A DNA stretch of 64,000 nt from JANXUC01 sp043782485 (GTDB lineage Bacteria > Acidobacteriota > Terriglobia > Terriglobales > Acidobacteriaceae). The stretch covers positions 1-64,000 of the forward strand of contig JAYWAL010000116.1 in assembly GCA_043782485.1 (NCBI GenBank), given 5' to 3'. Positions 7,659 to 15,300 of this stretch are shown here, in pieces. The position numbers were made by a program, and so were the translations under genes. Below the pieces are notes generated by a model. It saw nothing but the letters and a program-made list of their open reading frames with translations. It made no database searches and had not been told where the DNA came from. How positions within the stretch are numbered: position 1 is the first letter of the stretch; each line of letters starts with the position of its first letter.

Positions 7659-9227
7659 CTAATCCAATCCCAGATCCTTCCACTTCTTATCCACGATCGC
7701 TTTGGTCTTGGCGTCCATGGCGATTTCATCCGGCCACGGGCGCGTGAAGCCTTCGCTAGCCCATTTACGCGTTGCATCAATCCCCATTTTAGAGCCGTAG
7801 TTCGGCAGGCGCGAGGCGTGGTCCAGCGAATCGATGGGGCCCATCGTGAACTGGATGTCACGCTCGGGGTCGATGTGATTGCAGACTTTCAACGTCACGT
7901 CGCCGATATCCTGCACATCCACATCTTCGTCCACGACGATGATGCACTTGGTGAACATGGCCTGACCGAGCGACCAGATCGCATTCATGACTTTGCGGGC
8001 TTGCCCCGGGTACGACTTGCGAATCGAGACCAGCATTAAATTATGGAACACGCCTTCCACGGGCAAATTGACGTCCACAATTTCTGGAATCGTCAACTTC
8101 ATCATGGGCAGGAAGATACGCTCCACGGCTTTGCCCATGAAGGCGTCCTCCATCGGCGGCTTGCCCACAATGGTCGTGGCATAAATCGGGTTCTTCCGAT
8201 GCGTGATGCAGGTGCAGTGGAATACAGGATATTCGTCGGCCAGCGAGTAGAAGCCGGTGTGGTCGCCGAAGGGGCCTTCTGTGCGGAGTTCGTCGAGGTT
8301 GATGTAGCCCTCAAGAATAATTTCCGCATTGGCGGGAACCTCGAGATCGACCGTCTCACACTTGACGAGTTCGACCGGCTTTTGGCGAAGGAAGCCAGCG
8401 ATCATATATTCCTCGATTTCGGGCGGTGCCGGAACAATCGCGGAAAACGTCAGCGCGGGATCAGTCCCAATCGCCACCGCCACTTCCATCTTGCCGGTCG
8501 GGCGATTCCCTTCCGCCAGAACCGAGCCACCCAAACTTCGGGCCATGATGTCCACCGCCGCCGAGGTCCGAGCGGGGTTGCCGCCTGCCGCCGATGCCCG
8601 CATCAGGTCGCGCACGTGCTCGGCCGCGACCTTCTGGCGCTGCCAATGCATCCCCGTTGTTTTTTCGTCGTAGACCTGAATGCGATACATACCCACGTTG
8701 CGCTTGCCGGTCTTGGGATCGCGCGTCACCACACACGGCAAGGTGATAAAGCGCCCGCCATCATGTGGCCAACATTGCAGAATGGGAAAATCGAGGATGG
8801 AAAACTTGTCTCTGAGAATAACTTCTTTGCAAGGCCCGGAAGAAACGGTCTTGGGAAAAAACTTCCCCATTTCCGCCAACATGGGCAGCATCTTCACTTT
8901 GTCGAGGAAACCCTGCGGTGATTTCACGTCCATGAAGTGGCGAATGCGGTCCGCCACATCGTTGAGAGAGTCGACCTCCAGAGCCATTTTCATGCGGCTT
9001 TCCGAGCCAAACTGATTGATCAGAACCTGCCCGCCGGGATGGCCCTTGATGTTCTGAAATAGCAACGCAGGACCACCCGCAGCACCGCCCTTGCCACCGT
9101 GTCCCTTGCTGACGCGGTCCGCAATCTCGGTGATTTCAAGAATGGGATCAACTTCGGTGCTGATTTTCTTCAGTTCACCGGCGCGTTCGAGCGCGGTGAT
9201 GAAACCTCGTAGATCGTCGTAGGCCAA
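7659..9227 (-). CDS. ubiD: UbiD-family (de)carboxylase
   Basis: The 522-residue protein begins MAYDDLRGFITALERAGEL, typical of UbiD. It carries the conserved block GPFGDHTGFYS and a C-terminal region with NYGSKMGIDATRKW. UbiD enzymes use prenylated flavin made by UbiX to decarboxylate aromatic or alpha,beta-unsaturated acids. In bacteria that make menaquinone or ubiquinone, one copy usually acts in quinone synthesis. A GGGAG ribosome site lies 10 nt before the ATG and a TATAAT box lies at 9262-9257. It follows the VWFA gene by 53 nt on the same strand. No ubiX is in the window, so the substrate cannot be fixed; a quinone-pathway role is likely but not proven. Confidence 0.9.
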   Translation of the reverse strand: MAYDDLRGFITALERAGELKKISTEVDPILEITEIADRVSKGHGGKGGAAGGPALLFQNIKGHPGGQVLINQFGSESRMKMALEVDSLNDVADRIRHFMDVKSPQGFLDKVKMLPMLAEMGKFFPKTVSSGPCKEVILRDKFSILDFPILQCWPHDGGRFITLPCVVTRDPKTGKRNVGMYRIQVYDEKTTGMHWQRQKVAAEHVRDLMRASAAGGNPARTSAAVDIMARSLGGSVLAEGNRPTGKMEVAVAIGTDPALTFSAIVPAPPEIEEYMIAGFLRQKPVELVKCETVDLEVPANAEIILEGYINLDELRTEGPFGDHTGFYSLADEYPVFHCTCITHRKNPIYATTIVGKPPMEDAFMGKAVERIFLPMMKLTIPEIVDVNLPVEGVFHNLMLVSIRKSYPGQARKVMNAIWSLGQAMFTKCIIVVDEDVDVQDIGDVTLKVCNHIDPERDIQFTMGPIDSLDHASRLPNYGSKMGIDATRKWASEGFTRPWPDEIAMDAKTKAIVDKKWKDLGLD

Positions 9228-9256
9228 AAAAATCTCCCAATCGTCTCGTAGAGATG

Positions 9257-9262
9257 ATTATA
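9257..9262 (-). promoter_or_regulatory. TATAAT -10 box of ubiD
   Basis: A perfect TATAAT on the minus strand lies in the 53-nt gap between the VWFA gene and ubiD. The predicted start is near 9250, with a leader of about 23 nt that includes GGGAG. No clear -35 is present at 16-18 nt. It suggests that ubiD can be expressed independently of the gene before it. Confidence 0.5.
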
Positions 9263-9280
9263 GAGCAGCCTGCGACGCGT

Positions 9281-11059
9281 CTATTTTGCAGATGGGTTGG
9301 AAGTCGGGTTTACAGCCGGGACAACTTCGGGGACGCTGTAGGGAACCTCAATCGTGCCCATCTTGCCGGTGGCGTCATCCATCAGGCCTAAGCGCAGGTG
9401 ATACTCCCCGGGCTTCAAAGCAAGCTTCATTTCGGCTCGAATTCCATCCCGCAGTTCCTTCTCATAAGTTTCCTGCTTAAGAGCGAGTTCAATGGTCTGG
9501 GAAGTGCTTCCCGCGGGCTTTGCGTTCTTGTCCCACGCCACCGCCACCATTTCCATCTTGGCGTGCTGGCGCTTGTCCGGCGTGGCCGTAAAAACGATAT
9601 GCTCCGCATTGACCACATACGTGAGCGTGGCCGCGGCTTCTCCCGGCTTCAGAGGTAGCACGCGCGCTCCAAAGAAGATCATCGTGGAATCCGGCATTCC
9701 GGGCTGCATGGCGGCAATCAAGCGTTGCGCCGACTCTTTTTCTGGATTCGGATTCGATGTGGCGAAATAGCCCCGCCGGTATTCCGTCTTGAGCCCTGAC
9801 TGATCCAGCTTGATCTCCACATGCCGATAGGTGGAATCCCAGGTCCGATTGGCCGGAGTGTAGGCAATGGAGTAGTAATTCGTGCCGCGCTCCACACTGC
9901 GCACCATAGCGGACTTCAAGTCGTTGTTGTTGTAGAACGCTTTGCCGCCGGTATCCTTGGCGATTTCCTCCATCGCGGAGTGCGCGGCCTCCATCTCCGA
10001 GCCTTGTCGACTGATCATGGTTCCGTAGCGGGATCGGCCGTTACGAAAACCCGTCGCCCCCAGTCCTGAACTACTAATGGCCACGCCGCCCGTCTTGAGC
10101 CCGCCGATGTCGATTGGATAGACTGCCATTTGCGCGGCAGAGAGCAGCCCCGAGGTTTCCTGCAATAAGGAAGCATAGCTGCGAGAGTTCATAAATGGAT
10201 AACTGGAATCGAGGTCCGGCCCAAAATTGACGGGAAACCCTTCCGAAAGCCACAGCAGGTTCTTCCGTCCGGCATATCCCGAAACGCCTCGCGCCAACGC
10301 ATCCAACGCGCTGAGCGTATCTTCCACCCGCGCCGTGGTGCGGAATTGCTCCTCATCGGCCAAAAAATCGCGCATCGTATCAAAGAAACCAGGGTTGGGC
10401 GCTCTCTGCGCCATCTCCGTGATTTGATCCTCTGATCGCTGCTTGTCTTCTTCCGTGGTGAGCAGTTCAGAGGCGTGCGGAATCAGCTTTTTTGCCGCCG
10501 CCACCAGCTGATTCGAATCCGTGGTGAATCCTGACAGCATGCGCAGCCGCGAACCCAAAACAAACAACGCCACCCGTTGCCCAGGCGGTAGCGTTTTCAG
10601 AAATTGCACCATCTGCTCTCGAGCGTAGGCTTGGTCGGTCAAAGGGGTATTGACCAGGTCAAACAATACGATGTTTACGGAACTTTCCAACGGTTGTGTC
10701 GGAACGTTGGTGTAAACATTAGGAGGAAGATTGAGCTTGGGAAAGCCTTGCGGCTGCACGGCGGGCAAGTGCGCTTCGAACGCCTTGATCGATTGCTCTT
10801 TGCCGTTTTCTTTCAGAGTAAAGTCTTCTTTTTTCAGGCCGGTAACTGGGCGGCCTTGTTTGTCAGTCACAACTACGTCGATTACCACCAGGCGGGTATC
10901 CACGCGGATCACGGGAGTCTCACTCGCGGGGGCGGGCGCGGGCGCGGCAGGCGTGGATTGACCGGCGACCGATGCGGAAGAACCGAGCACGGTGGCCAAG
11001 ATGCATCGCCGCAGACGGCTTGACGCAAACATTCCTGACCATCCGCCGTTCTTGAACAC
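9281..11059 (-). CDS. VWFA-related Acidobacterial domain protein, exported
   Basis: A 592-residue protein with an N-terminal signal region (about 1-35, ending near VAGQSTPAAPAPAP) and a Pro/Ala linker. The typical opening strand follows: VIRVDTRLVVIDVVVTD, then GRPVTGLKKEDFTLKENG. Together with a von Willebrand A-like fold this defines the TIGR03436 family, which is abundant in Acidobacteria and of unknown function. The metal site is poorly kept: LFDLVNTPLTD stands where DxSxS is expected, so metal binding is doubtful. The middle part holds the family pattern FYNNNDLKSAM...NYYSIAYTPANRTWDSTYRHVEIK. The C-terminal 150 residues form an additional beta-rich domain. A TATAAT box lies about 40 nt before the ATG. 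It probably works in the periplasm or at the cell surface. Confidence 0.85.
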   Translation of the reverse strand: MFKNGGWSGMFASSRLRRCILATVLGSSASVAGQSTPAAPAPAPASETPVIRVDTRLVVIDVVVTDKQGRPVTGLKKEDFTLKENGKEQSIKAFEAHLPAVQPQGFPKLNLPPNVYTNVPTQPLESSVNIVLFDLVNTPLTDQAYAREQMVQFLKTLPPGQRVALFVLGSRLRMLSGFTTDSNQLVAAAKKLIPHASELLTTEEDKQRSEDQITEMAQRAPNPGFFDTMRDFLADEEQFRTTARVEDTLSALDALARGVSGYAGRKNLLWLSEGFPVNFGPDLDSSYPFMNSRSYASLLQETSGLLSAAQMAVYPIDIGGLKTGGVAISSSGLGATGFRNGRSRYGTMISRQGSEMEAAHSAMEEIAKDTGGKAFYNNNDLKSAMVRSVERGTNYYSIAYTPANRTWDSTYRHVEIKLDQSGLKTEYRRGYFATSNPNPEKESAQRLIAAMQPGMPDSTMIFFGARVLPLKPGEAAATLTYVVNAEHIVFTATPDKRQHAKMEMVAVAWDKNAKPAGSTSQTIELALKQETYEKELRDGIRAEMKLALKPGEYHLRLGLMDDATGKMGTIEVPYSVPEVVPAVNPTSNPSAK

Positions 11060-11099
11060 TGGCCACCTCCGAGCGTTTCACTTTCGCCAGACCCGCCGA

Positions 11100-11105
11100 T
11101 TATAG
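11100..11105 (-). promoter_or_regulatory. TATAAT -10 box of the VWFA gene
   Basis: The minus strand reads CGCTATAATCGG, a perfect -10 hexamer about 41 nt before the ATG at 11059, in the divergent gap to the ketosynthase gene. No strong -35 is visible. Confidence 0.5.
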
Positions 11106-11185
11106 CGTCCTGGAATCATTTCTCGGAAGCAAGTTCCTGCTACTCCTGCCACCGACTCCTGTAAGATCACAGACGCGAGGTGGGA

Positions 11186-12439
11186 ATGCGTCGACGGGTC
11201 GTCATCACTGGGATGGGCTGCATGAGTCCCAACGGAATCGGGAACCAGGCGTTTGCCAAAGCTGCGTTAGCGGGCGACAGTGGCGTGCGCAAAATCAGCC
11301 ATTTTGACGCCTCCGAAATTCCCGTGCAAATTGCCGGGGAAGTTCGAGGCTTTAATGAACTGGACTGGGTGGACAAGAAAGAGCGCCGCAATGTGGGCCG
11401 GGTTTTGCCGCTGGCCATTGCCGCTGCCACTGAGGCTCTTGCCGACGCTGGAATCGACACTGCTTCCCTGCCCTTGCGCCGCCGCCAGCGCATGGGCGTA
11501 ATTCTTGGCACCGGCGGCGGAGCACAGGAATTTACCGAAGAGCAGTATCGAATCTTTCACCTAGGGCTGTTCAAGCAGATGTCCGCCCACTGCATTCCCA
11601 CCGGCGTAATGGGCACGCTTTCCAGCGACCTGAGCATTCGCTTTGGGCTACGCGGAGCCAGCCATGTGGTAACCACCGGCTGCACCTCGTCCACCGACGC
11701 GTTCGGCTACGCCTACCGCCAGATCCGAGCGGGCCGCATGGACGCCGCGCTGACCGGCGGGGCTGATGCCCCCATTGCGCTAGGCATCATGAAGGGCTTC
11801 GTCCTCATGAAAATTTTGACCGATACCTGGAATGCACAGCCGGAGCGCGGTTCACGGCCCTTCAACGGAGACCGCGACGGCTTTGTTTTGGCCGAAGGCG
11901 CGTGGATGTTCATCATCGAAGAACTAGAGCACGCCCGCGCCCGTGGCGCGAAAATTTACGCCGAAGTGGCAGGTTATGGCTCCACCTGCGAAGCATTCCA
12001 TCGCGTTCGTATGATGGAATGCGGAGAGGAATCCGCGCGGGCCATTGAGTTGGCCATTCGCGAGGCTGGCATCACGGCGAACGACGTGGACTATGCCAAC
12101 TTGCACGGCACCTCCACGCAACTGAACGACCGTATTGAGACGCGCGCACTCAAGCTGGCTCTAGGGGAAGAGCGCGCCAAGCAGGTTCCAATGTCCGCCA
12201 TCAAGTCGCAGATCGGGCATCCGCAAGGCGCTTCCGGCGCGGCTGGTATCGCCACCACCCTGGTTGCCATGCAAAGCGGACAGATACCTCCCACCATCAA
12301 CATCGAAACCCCAGACCCGGCGTGCGATCTGGACTACGTTCCAGAAGTAGGCCGTAAAGCGACAATCAACCACGCCGTTTGCAACTGCATTGCATTTGGC
12401 TCCAAAAACTCCGCGTTGGTGCTGAGCCGAGTAGCGTAA
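11186..12439 (+). CDS. Beta-ketoacyl-ACP synthase, FabF-like (KAS II family)
   Basis: The 417-residue protein opens MRRRVVITGMGCMSPNGIG and carries the full condensing-enzyme set: the nucleophile Cys in TTGCTSSTDAFGY, the first His in NLHGTSTQLND and the second in SAIKSQIGHPQGASGAAG with its preceding Lys. KAS enzymes condense malonyl-ACP with an acyl chain. No acp, fabD, fabG or fabI gene is adjacent, so this is probably an accessory copy for a special lipid or secondary product. ATG 11186 is chosen because GAGG lies 5 nt before it; an in-frame GTG at 11180 would overlap that site. chrA follows 16 nt later on the same strand. Confidence 0.85.
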   Translation: MRRRVVITGMGCMSPNGIGNQAFAKAALAGDSGVRKISHFDASEIPVQIAGEVRGFNELDWVDKKERRNVGRVLPLAIAAATEALADAGIDTASLPLRRRQRMGVILGTGGGAQEFTEEQYRIFHLGLFKQMSAHCIPTGVMGTLSSDLSIRFGLRGASHVVTTGCTSSTDAFGYAYRQIRAGRMDAALTGGADAPIALGIMKGFVLMKILTDTWNAQPERGSRPFNGDRDGFVLAEGAWMFIIEELEHARARGAKIYAEVAGYGSTCEAFHRVRMMECGEESARAIELAIREAGITANDVDYANLHGTSTQLNDRIETRALKLALGEERAKQVPMSAIKSQIGHPQGASGAAGIATTLVAMQSGQIPPTINIETPDPACDLDYVPEVGRKATINHAVCNCIAFGSKNSALVLSRVA

Positions 12440-12455
12440 GGCCCTACGGCGCATC

Positions 12456-13598
12456 ATGAACCCTGAACTATCCACGCCACCATCTTTTCCCAAATTCGTC
12501 GGCTATTTTCTGTGGCTCGGCGCCGTCGGCTTCGGCGGTCCGATCGCCCTGGCTGGCCACATGCAGCAGGATTTGGTGGACGGCCGTCACTGGGTCACCA
12601 AGGAAGACTATCTGGAGGGCTTGGCGCTGGCGCAGTTGGCACCTGGTCCCCTCGCCGCGCAATTGGCTATCTACCTGGGTTATCTTCGCGCTGGCGTCCT
12701 TGGCGCGACCGCGGTTGGAATCGCATTCGTGCTGCCGTCGTTTCTCATGGTCCTGGCGCTCTCCGCCGCCTACGTTCGCTTTGGCGGCCTACCGTGGATG
12801 CAGGGCATGTTCTACGGCATCGGGGCCGCTGTCATTGGAATCATTACCCGCTCAGCATTCAAGCTGACGAAACTTACCCTGGGACGAGACAAGCTGCTAT
12901 GGGGTATTTTTGCTGTCTTAGCCATCTCCACCGCGTGGACTTCCCGAGAGATCATCTGGCTCTTCCTGCTCGGCGGCGTCGTGGCCGTCCTCATCAAGGC
13001 CCCGCCCTCCAAAGCTGCGCTGCGAAGTTTCGTACCCGCGTTTTTCACACTCGGAACTTTCAGTGCCAGTAGTCCGCTGCTCCAACTTTTTGTCTACTTT
13101 GCAAAAGCTGGACTCTTCGTTTTCGGCAGCGGCCTCGCCGTGGTGCCCTTTCTCTATGGAGGCACAGTTCAGGAACATCACTGGCTCACCGACCACCAAT
13201 TCGTAGACGCGGTCGCCGTCGCCATGATCACCCCAGGCCCCGTCGTCATCACCGTCGCTTTTATCGGATATCTGGTCGCCGGAGTCGCGGGCGCAACCGC
13301 TGCCGCGTTAGGAATCTTCCTGCCTGTTTATCTCGTGGTCGTGTTGCTCGCTCCCTCCTATAAGCGCTGGGCCAAGAACCCGCAACTCAATGCTTTCGTT
13401 CGCGGCGTAACCGCAGCCGCCACCGGAGCGATTGCCGGAGCCGTTGTCGTTCTCGCCCGACGCTCTGTTTTTGACATTCCAACTTTGCTCATCTGCGCCA
13501 CCAGCCTCGCCATCCTCTTTCGCTGGAAGGTCCCTGAGCCCCTGATCATCGCGTGTGCTGCCATCGCCGGACTCCTCTTGCATCGCGTGGTAGCTTGA
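12456..13598 (+). CDS. chrA: Chromate transporter, ChrA family
   Basis: A 380-residue membrane protein made of two homologous CHR halves. The first contains WLGAVGFGGPIALAGHMQQDLV and LAQLAPGPLAAQLAIYLGY. The second contains FGSGLAVVPFL and the equivalent VAVAMITPGPVVITVAFIGYLVAG. The repeated GFGGP/FGSGLAVVP and PGP elements are signatures of the CHR family, which exports chromate through the inner membrane in characterised members. It lies 16 nt after the ketosynthase gene and 10 nt before the next gene, so the three are probably cotranscribed. No chrB-type regulator is seen. Chromate specificity is inferred from the family only. Confidence 0.88.
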   Translation: MNPELSTPPSFPKFVGYFLWLGAVGFGGPIALAGHMQQDLVDGRHWVTKEDYLEGLALAQLAPGPLAAQLAIYLGYLRAGVLGATAVGIAFVLPSFLMVLALSAAYVRFGGLPWMQGMFYGIGAAVIGIITRSAFKLTKLTLGRDKLLWGIFAVLAISTAWTSREIIWLFLLGGVVAVLIKAPPSKAALRSFVPAFFTLGTFSASSPLLQLFVYFAKAGLFVFGSGLAVVPFLYGGTVQEHHWLTDHQFVDAVAVAMITPGPVVITVAFIGYLVAGVAGATAAALGIFLPVYLVVVLLAPSYKRWAKNPQLNAFVRGVTAAATGAIAGAVVVLARRSVFDIPTLLICATSLAILFRWKVPEPLIIACAAIAGLLLHRVVA

Positions 13599-13608
13599 AG
13601 AAGCCTTG

Positions 13609-14031
13609 ATGACCACCGAACAGCAGCTTCGCGACAAGCTCCGCAAGATCACCGCTCTCTTCGAAGGCGCCACCACCACGGGCGAACGTAGTGCCGCCGC
13701 CGCAGCCATAGCCCGCGTGAAAGAGGCCCTCGCCACTGCTTCCAAAACGGAAAAGCCCGTCGAGTTCAAATTCACCTTCCCGGATCGTTGGCAGCGCCGC
13801 CTCTTCTCAGCCCTCTGCCGACGCTATGGTCTAACACCTTACCGCTATCGCCGCCAGCGCTACACCACCGTCATGGTTCGCCTGCCCAACTCCTTCGCCG
13901 AAAAAACGCTCTGGCCCGAATACCTGGAGTTAAAAGACGCGCTGGATGAATATTTGAACGCCGCCACCGACCGCCTCATTCAGGAAGAGGTCTACAGCGA
14001 CGTCACCGAAGCCCAGGAACGCGCCGGGTAG
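13609..14031 (+). CDS. Conserved hypothetical protein, DUF2786-like N-terminus
   Basis: A cytoplasmic protein of 140 residues with no signal or membrane segment. The first 45 residues (LRDKLRKITALFEGATT...AAAAAIARVKEALA) are helical and resemble the DUF2786 pattern of a short helix pair. The central part, FPDRWQRRLFSALCRRYGLTPYRYRRQRYTTVMVRLP, is strongly basic and could bind nucleic acid. The C-terminus is acidic and helical. ATG 13609 is preferred to the in-frame TTG at 13606. It lies 10 nt after chrA. Function unknown; the DUF2786 link is tentative. Confidence 0.65.
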   Translation: MTTEQQLRDKLRKITALFEGATTTGERSAAAAAIARVKEALATASKTEKPVEFKFTFPDRWQRRLFSALCRRYGLTPYRYRRQRYTTVMVRLPNSFAEKTLWPEYLELKDALDEYLNAATDRLIQEEVYSDVTEAQERAG

Positions 14032-14034
14032 AGG

Positions 14035-14040
14035 TATAAT
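14035..14040 (+). promoter_or_regulatory. TATAAT -10 box before the DinB-like gene
   Basis: A perfect TATAAT overlaps the region just after the preceding stop codon and lies 24 nt before the ATG at 14064, with GGAGG between. No -35 hexamer is evident. It indicates separate expression of the 14064-15262 pair. Confidence 0.5.
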
Positions 14041-14063
14041 TCGGGCGAGTTCCGGAGGCCATC

Positions 14064-14657
14064 ATGAAATACATCGGTTCTAAAAATGCAATTTCTGCGA
14101 TCGCGGTGATTCTGCTCGCAGTTTCTTCCTCGGCACAGACAGCCGCCGCCGCACCCAAAGACGCACCCAAACCCTCCAAGTCCCCCTCGGCGGAAGTCCT
14201 TGCCGCCTGGAACGACATCGGTCGCCGCCTCATCGCCATGGCCGAAGACTTTCCTGAAGACAAATATGACTTCAAGACCACCCCAGCCCAGCGCAGCTTT
14301 GCGGAAAATCTGCTCCACGTGTCCACGGATTTCTGCGCCGAAGTGAGCGGCATCAAAGGCTCCCAGGTAGGTCCCAAGGTGGATGGCGAACACGATTTCG
14401 TTCGCAAGGACTATCCCACCAAAGCAGCAGTGGTAACGCTACTGAAGCAAGCCGTAGCCGATGGCGCAGCCGTAATCACAGAGCAAGGCGACGCCGGCCT
14501 GCAACGCGAGGTCAAGAATCCCTACGACAATTCCCTGCAACACGTCTGGTACACCTGGATGGGCTCGATCGAACACGCCGGAGAACACTACGGCCAGCTC
14601 GTCGTCTACTACCGCGTGGCTGGCTTAGTGCCGCCGGAGTCAAGACCGAAGAAGTGA
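14064..14657 (+). CDS. Exported DinB-superfamily (four-helix) protein
   Basis: The 197-residue protein has a clear signal peptide (about 1-28, cleavage near SSAQTAAA) and a short Pro/Lys linker. A DinB-type four-helix domain follows: MAEDFPEDKYDFKTTPAQRSFAENLLHV and a closing GSIEHAGEHYGQLVVYYR. The His residues in LLHVS and in EHAGEHYG sit where DinB/YfiT proteins bind a divalent metal. Cytoplasmic relatives are often thiol-S-transferases, whereas this copy should be periplasmic, a version common in Acidobacteria. GGAGG precedes the ATG. It is followed 26 nt later by another exported protein. Substrate unknown. Confidence 0.8.
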   Translation: MKYIGSKNAISAIAVILLAVSSSAQTAAAAPKDAPKPSKSPSAEVLAAWNDIGRRLIAMAEDFPEDKYDFKTTPAQRSFAENLLHVSTDFCAEVSGIKGSQVGPKVDGEHDFVRKDYPTKAAVVTLLKQAVADGAAVITEQGDAGLQREVKNPYDNSLQHVWYTWMGSIEHAGEHYGQLVVYYRVAGLVPPESRPKK

Positions 14658-14683
14658 AGCGATAACGCATTTTGGAGAATTCC

Positions 14684-15262
14684 ATGAAGACGACTCGACG
14701 GATCAGTGTGATCGTGGCAGTTTGTGCAGCGGTACTCGCGCAGGCTGCCGAAGCGCCAGTTACGGAATACAAACTCCTCGCTACGACTAAGACGTCCACC
14801 ATGGATATGGAAATGAACGGCGCTGGCGACGAAGGCTTTCATTTTGGCGGCGTGATGGGTGGCGAGACCGCCTTCGGGGGTGCTGAAGTTGTAGCCGTCA
14901 TGGCTCGTCAGCCTGGTGACAAGAAGGGACGTTTCAGCTACCACCTGCTTGCCACCAGCAAGACCTCGACCATGCAGAAGGAATTGCAAAAGGCCGGCGA
15001 TGAAGGCTTTGAATATAAGGGTCAGACCGTCTTTCAATCCGCATTTGGCGGCAAAGAGGTCGTGGTGATTCTTGAGCAGGATCACGACAGAAAACCGGAT
15101 CATTTTGAGTATCGGCTGCTGGCCACCAGCAAGACCTCCACGATGCAAAAGGAACTAACAGCGGCAGGTGGTCAAGCCTTTGAATTCGTCGGGGTCACTG
15201 TTGGGGAGAGCGCCTTTGGCGGAAAAGAAGTGGTTTCCATCCTGCGGCGCCTAACGAAATAG
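14684..15262 (+). CDS. Exported protein of three tandem ~55-residue repeats
   Basis: The 192-residue protein has a signal peptide (about 1-22, ending QAAEA). It then consists of three repeats: YKLLATTKTSTMDMEMNGAG, YHLLATSKTSTMQKELQKAG and YRLLATSKTSTMQKELTAAG. Each is followed by GF/AF-E-F..G....SAFGGKEVV.IL. The second and third repeats are closest to each other, which suggests recent duplication. Each unit looks like a small alpha/beta module (strand, helix, strand), somewhat like DUF4177-type domains, but I do not recognise a named family. ATG 14684 is chosen for its GGAGA site; the frame also opens at a TTG at 14672. It probably forms a periplasmic scaffold or binding protein; this is inference. 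Confidence 0.7.
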   Translation: MKTTRRISVIVAVCAAVLAQAAEAPVTEYKLLATTKTSTMDMEMNGAGDEGFHFGGVMGGETAFGGAEVVAVMARQPGDKKGRFSYHLLATSKTSTMQKELQKAGDEGFEYKGQTVFQSAFGGKEVVVILEQDHDRKPDHFEYRLLATSKTSTMQKELTAAGGQAFEFVGVTVGESAFGGKEVVSILRRLTK

Positions 15263-15300
15263 GGGACGCTCAGGCCCACTCGATCAGCGACCCGACCACC

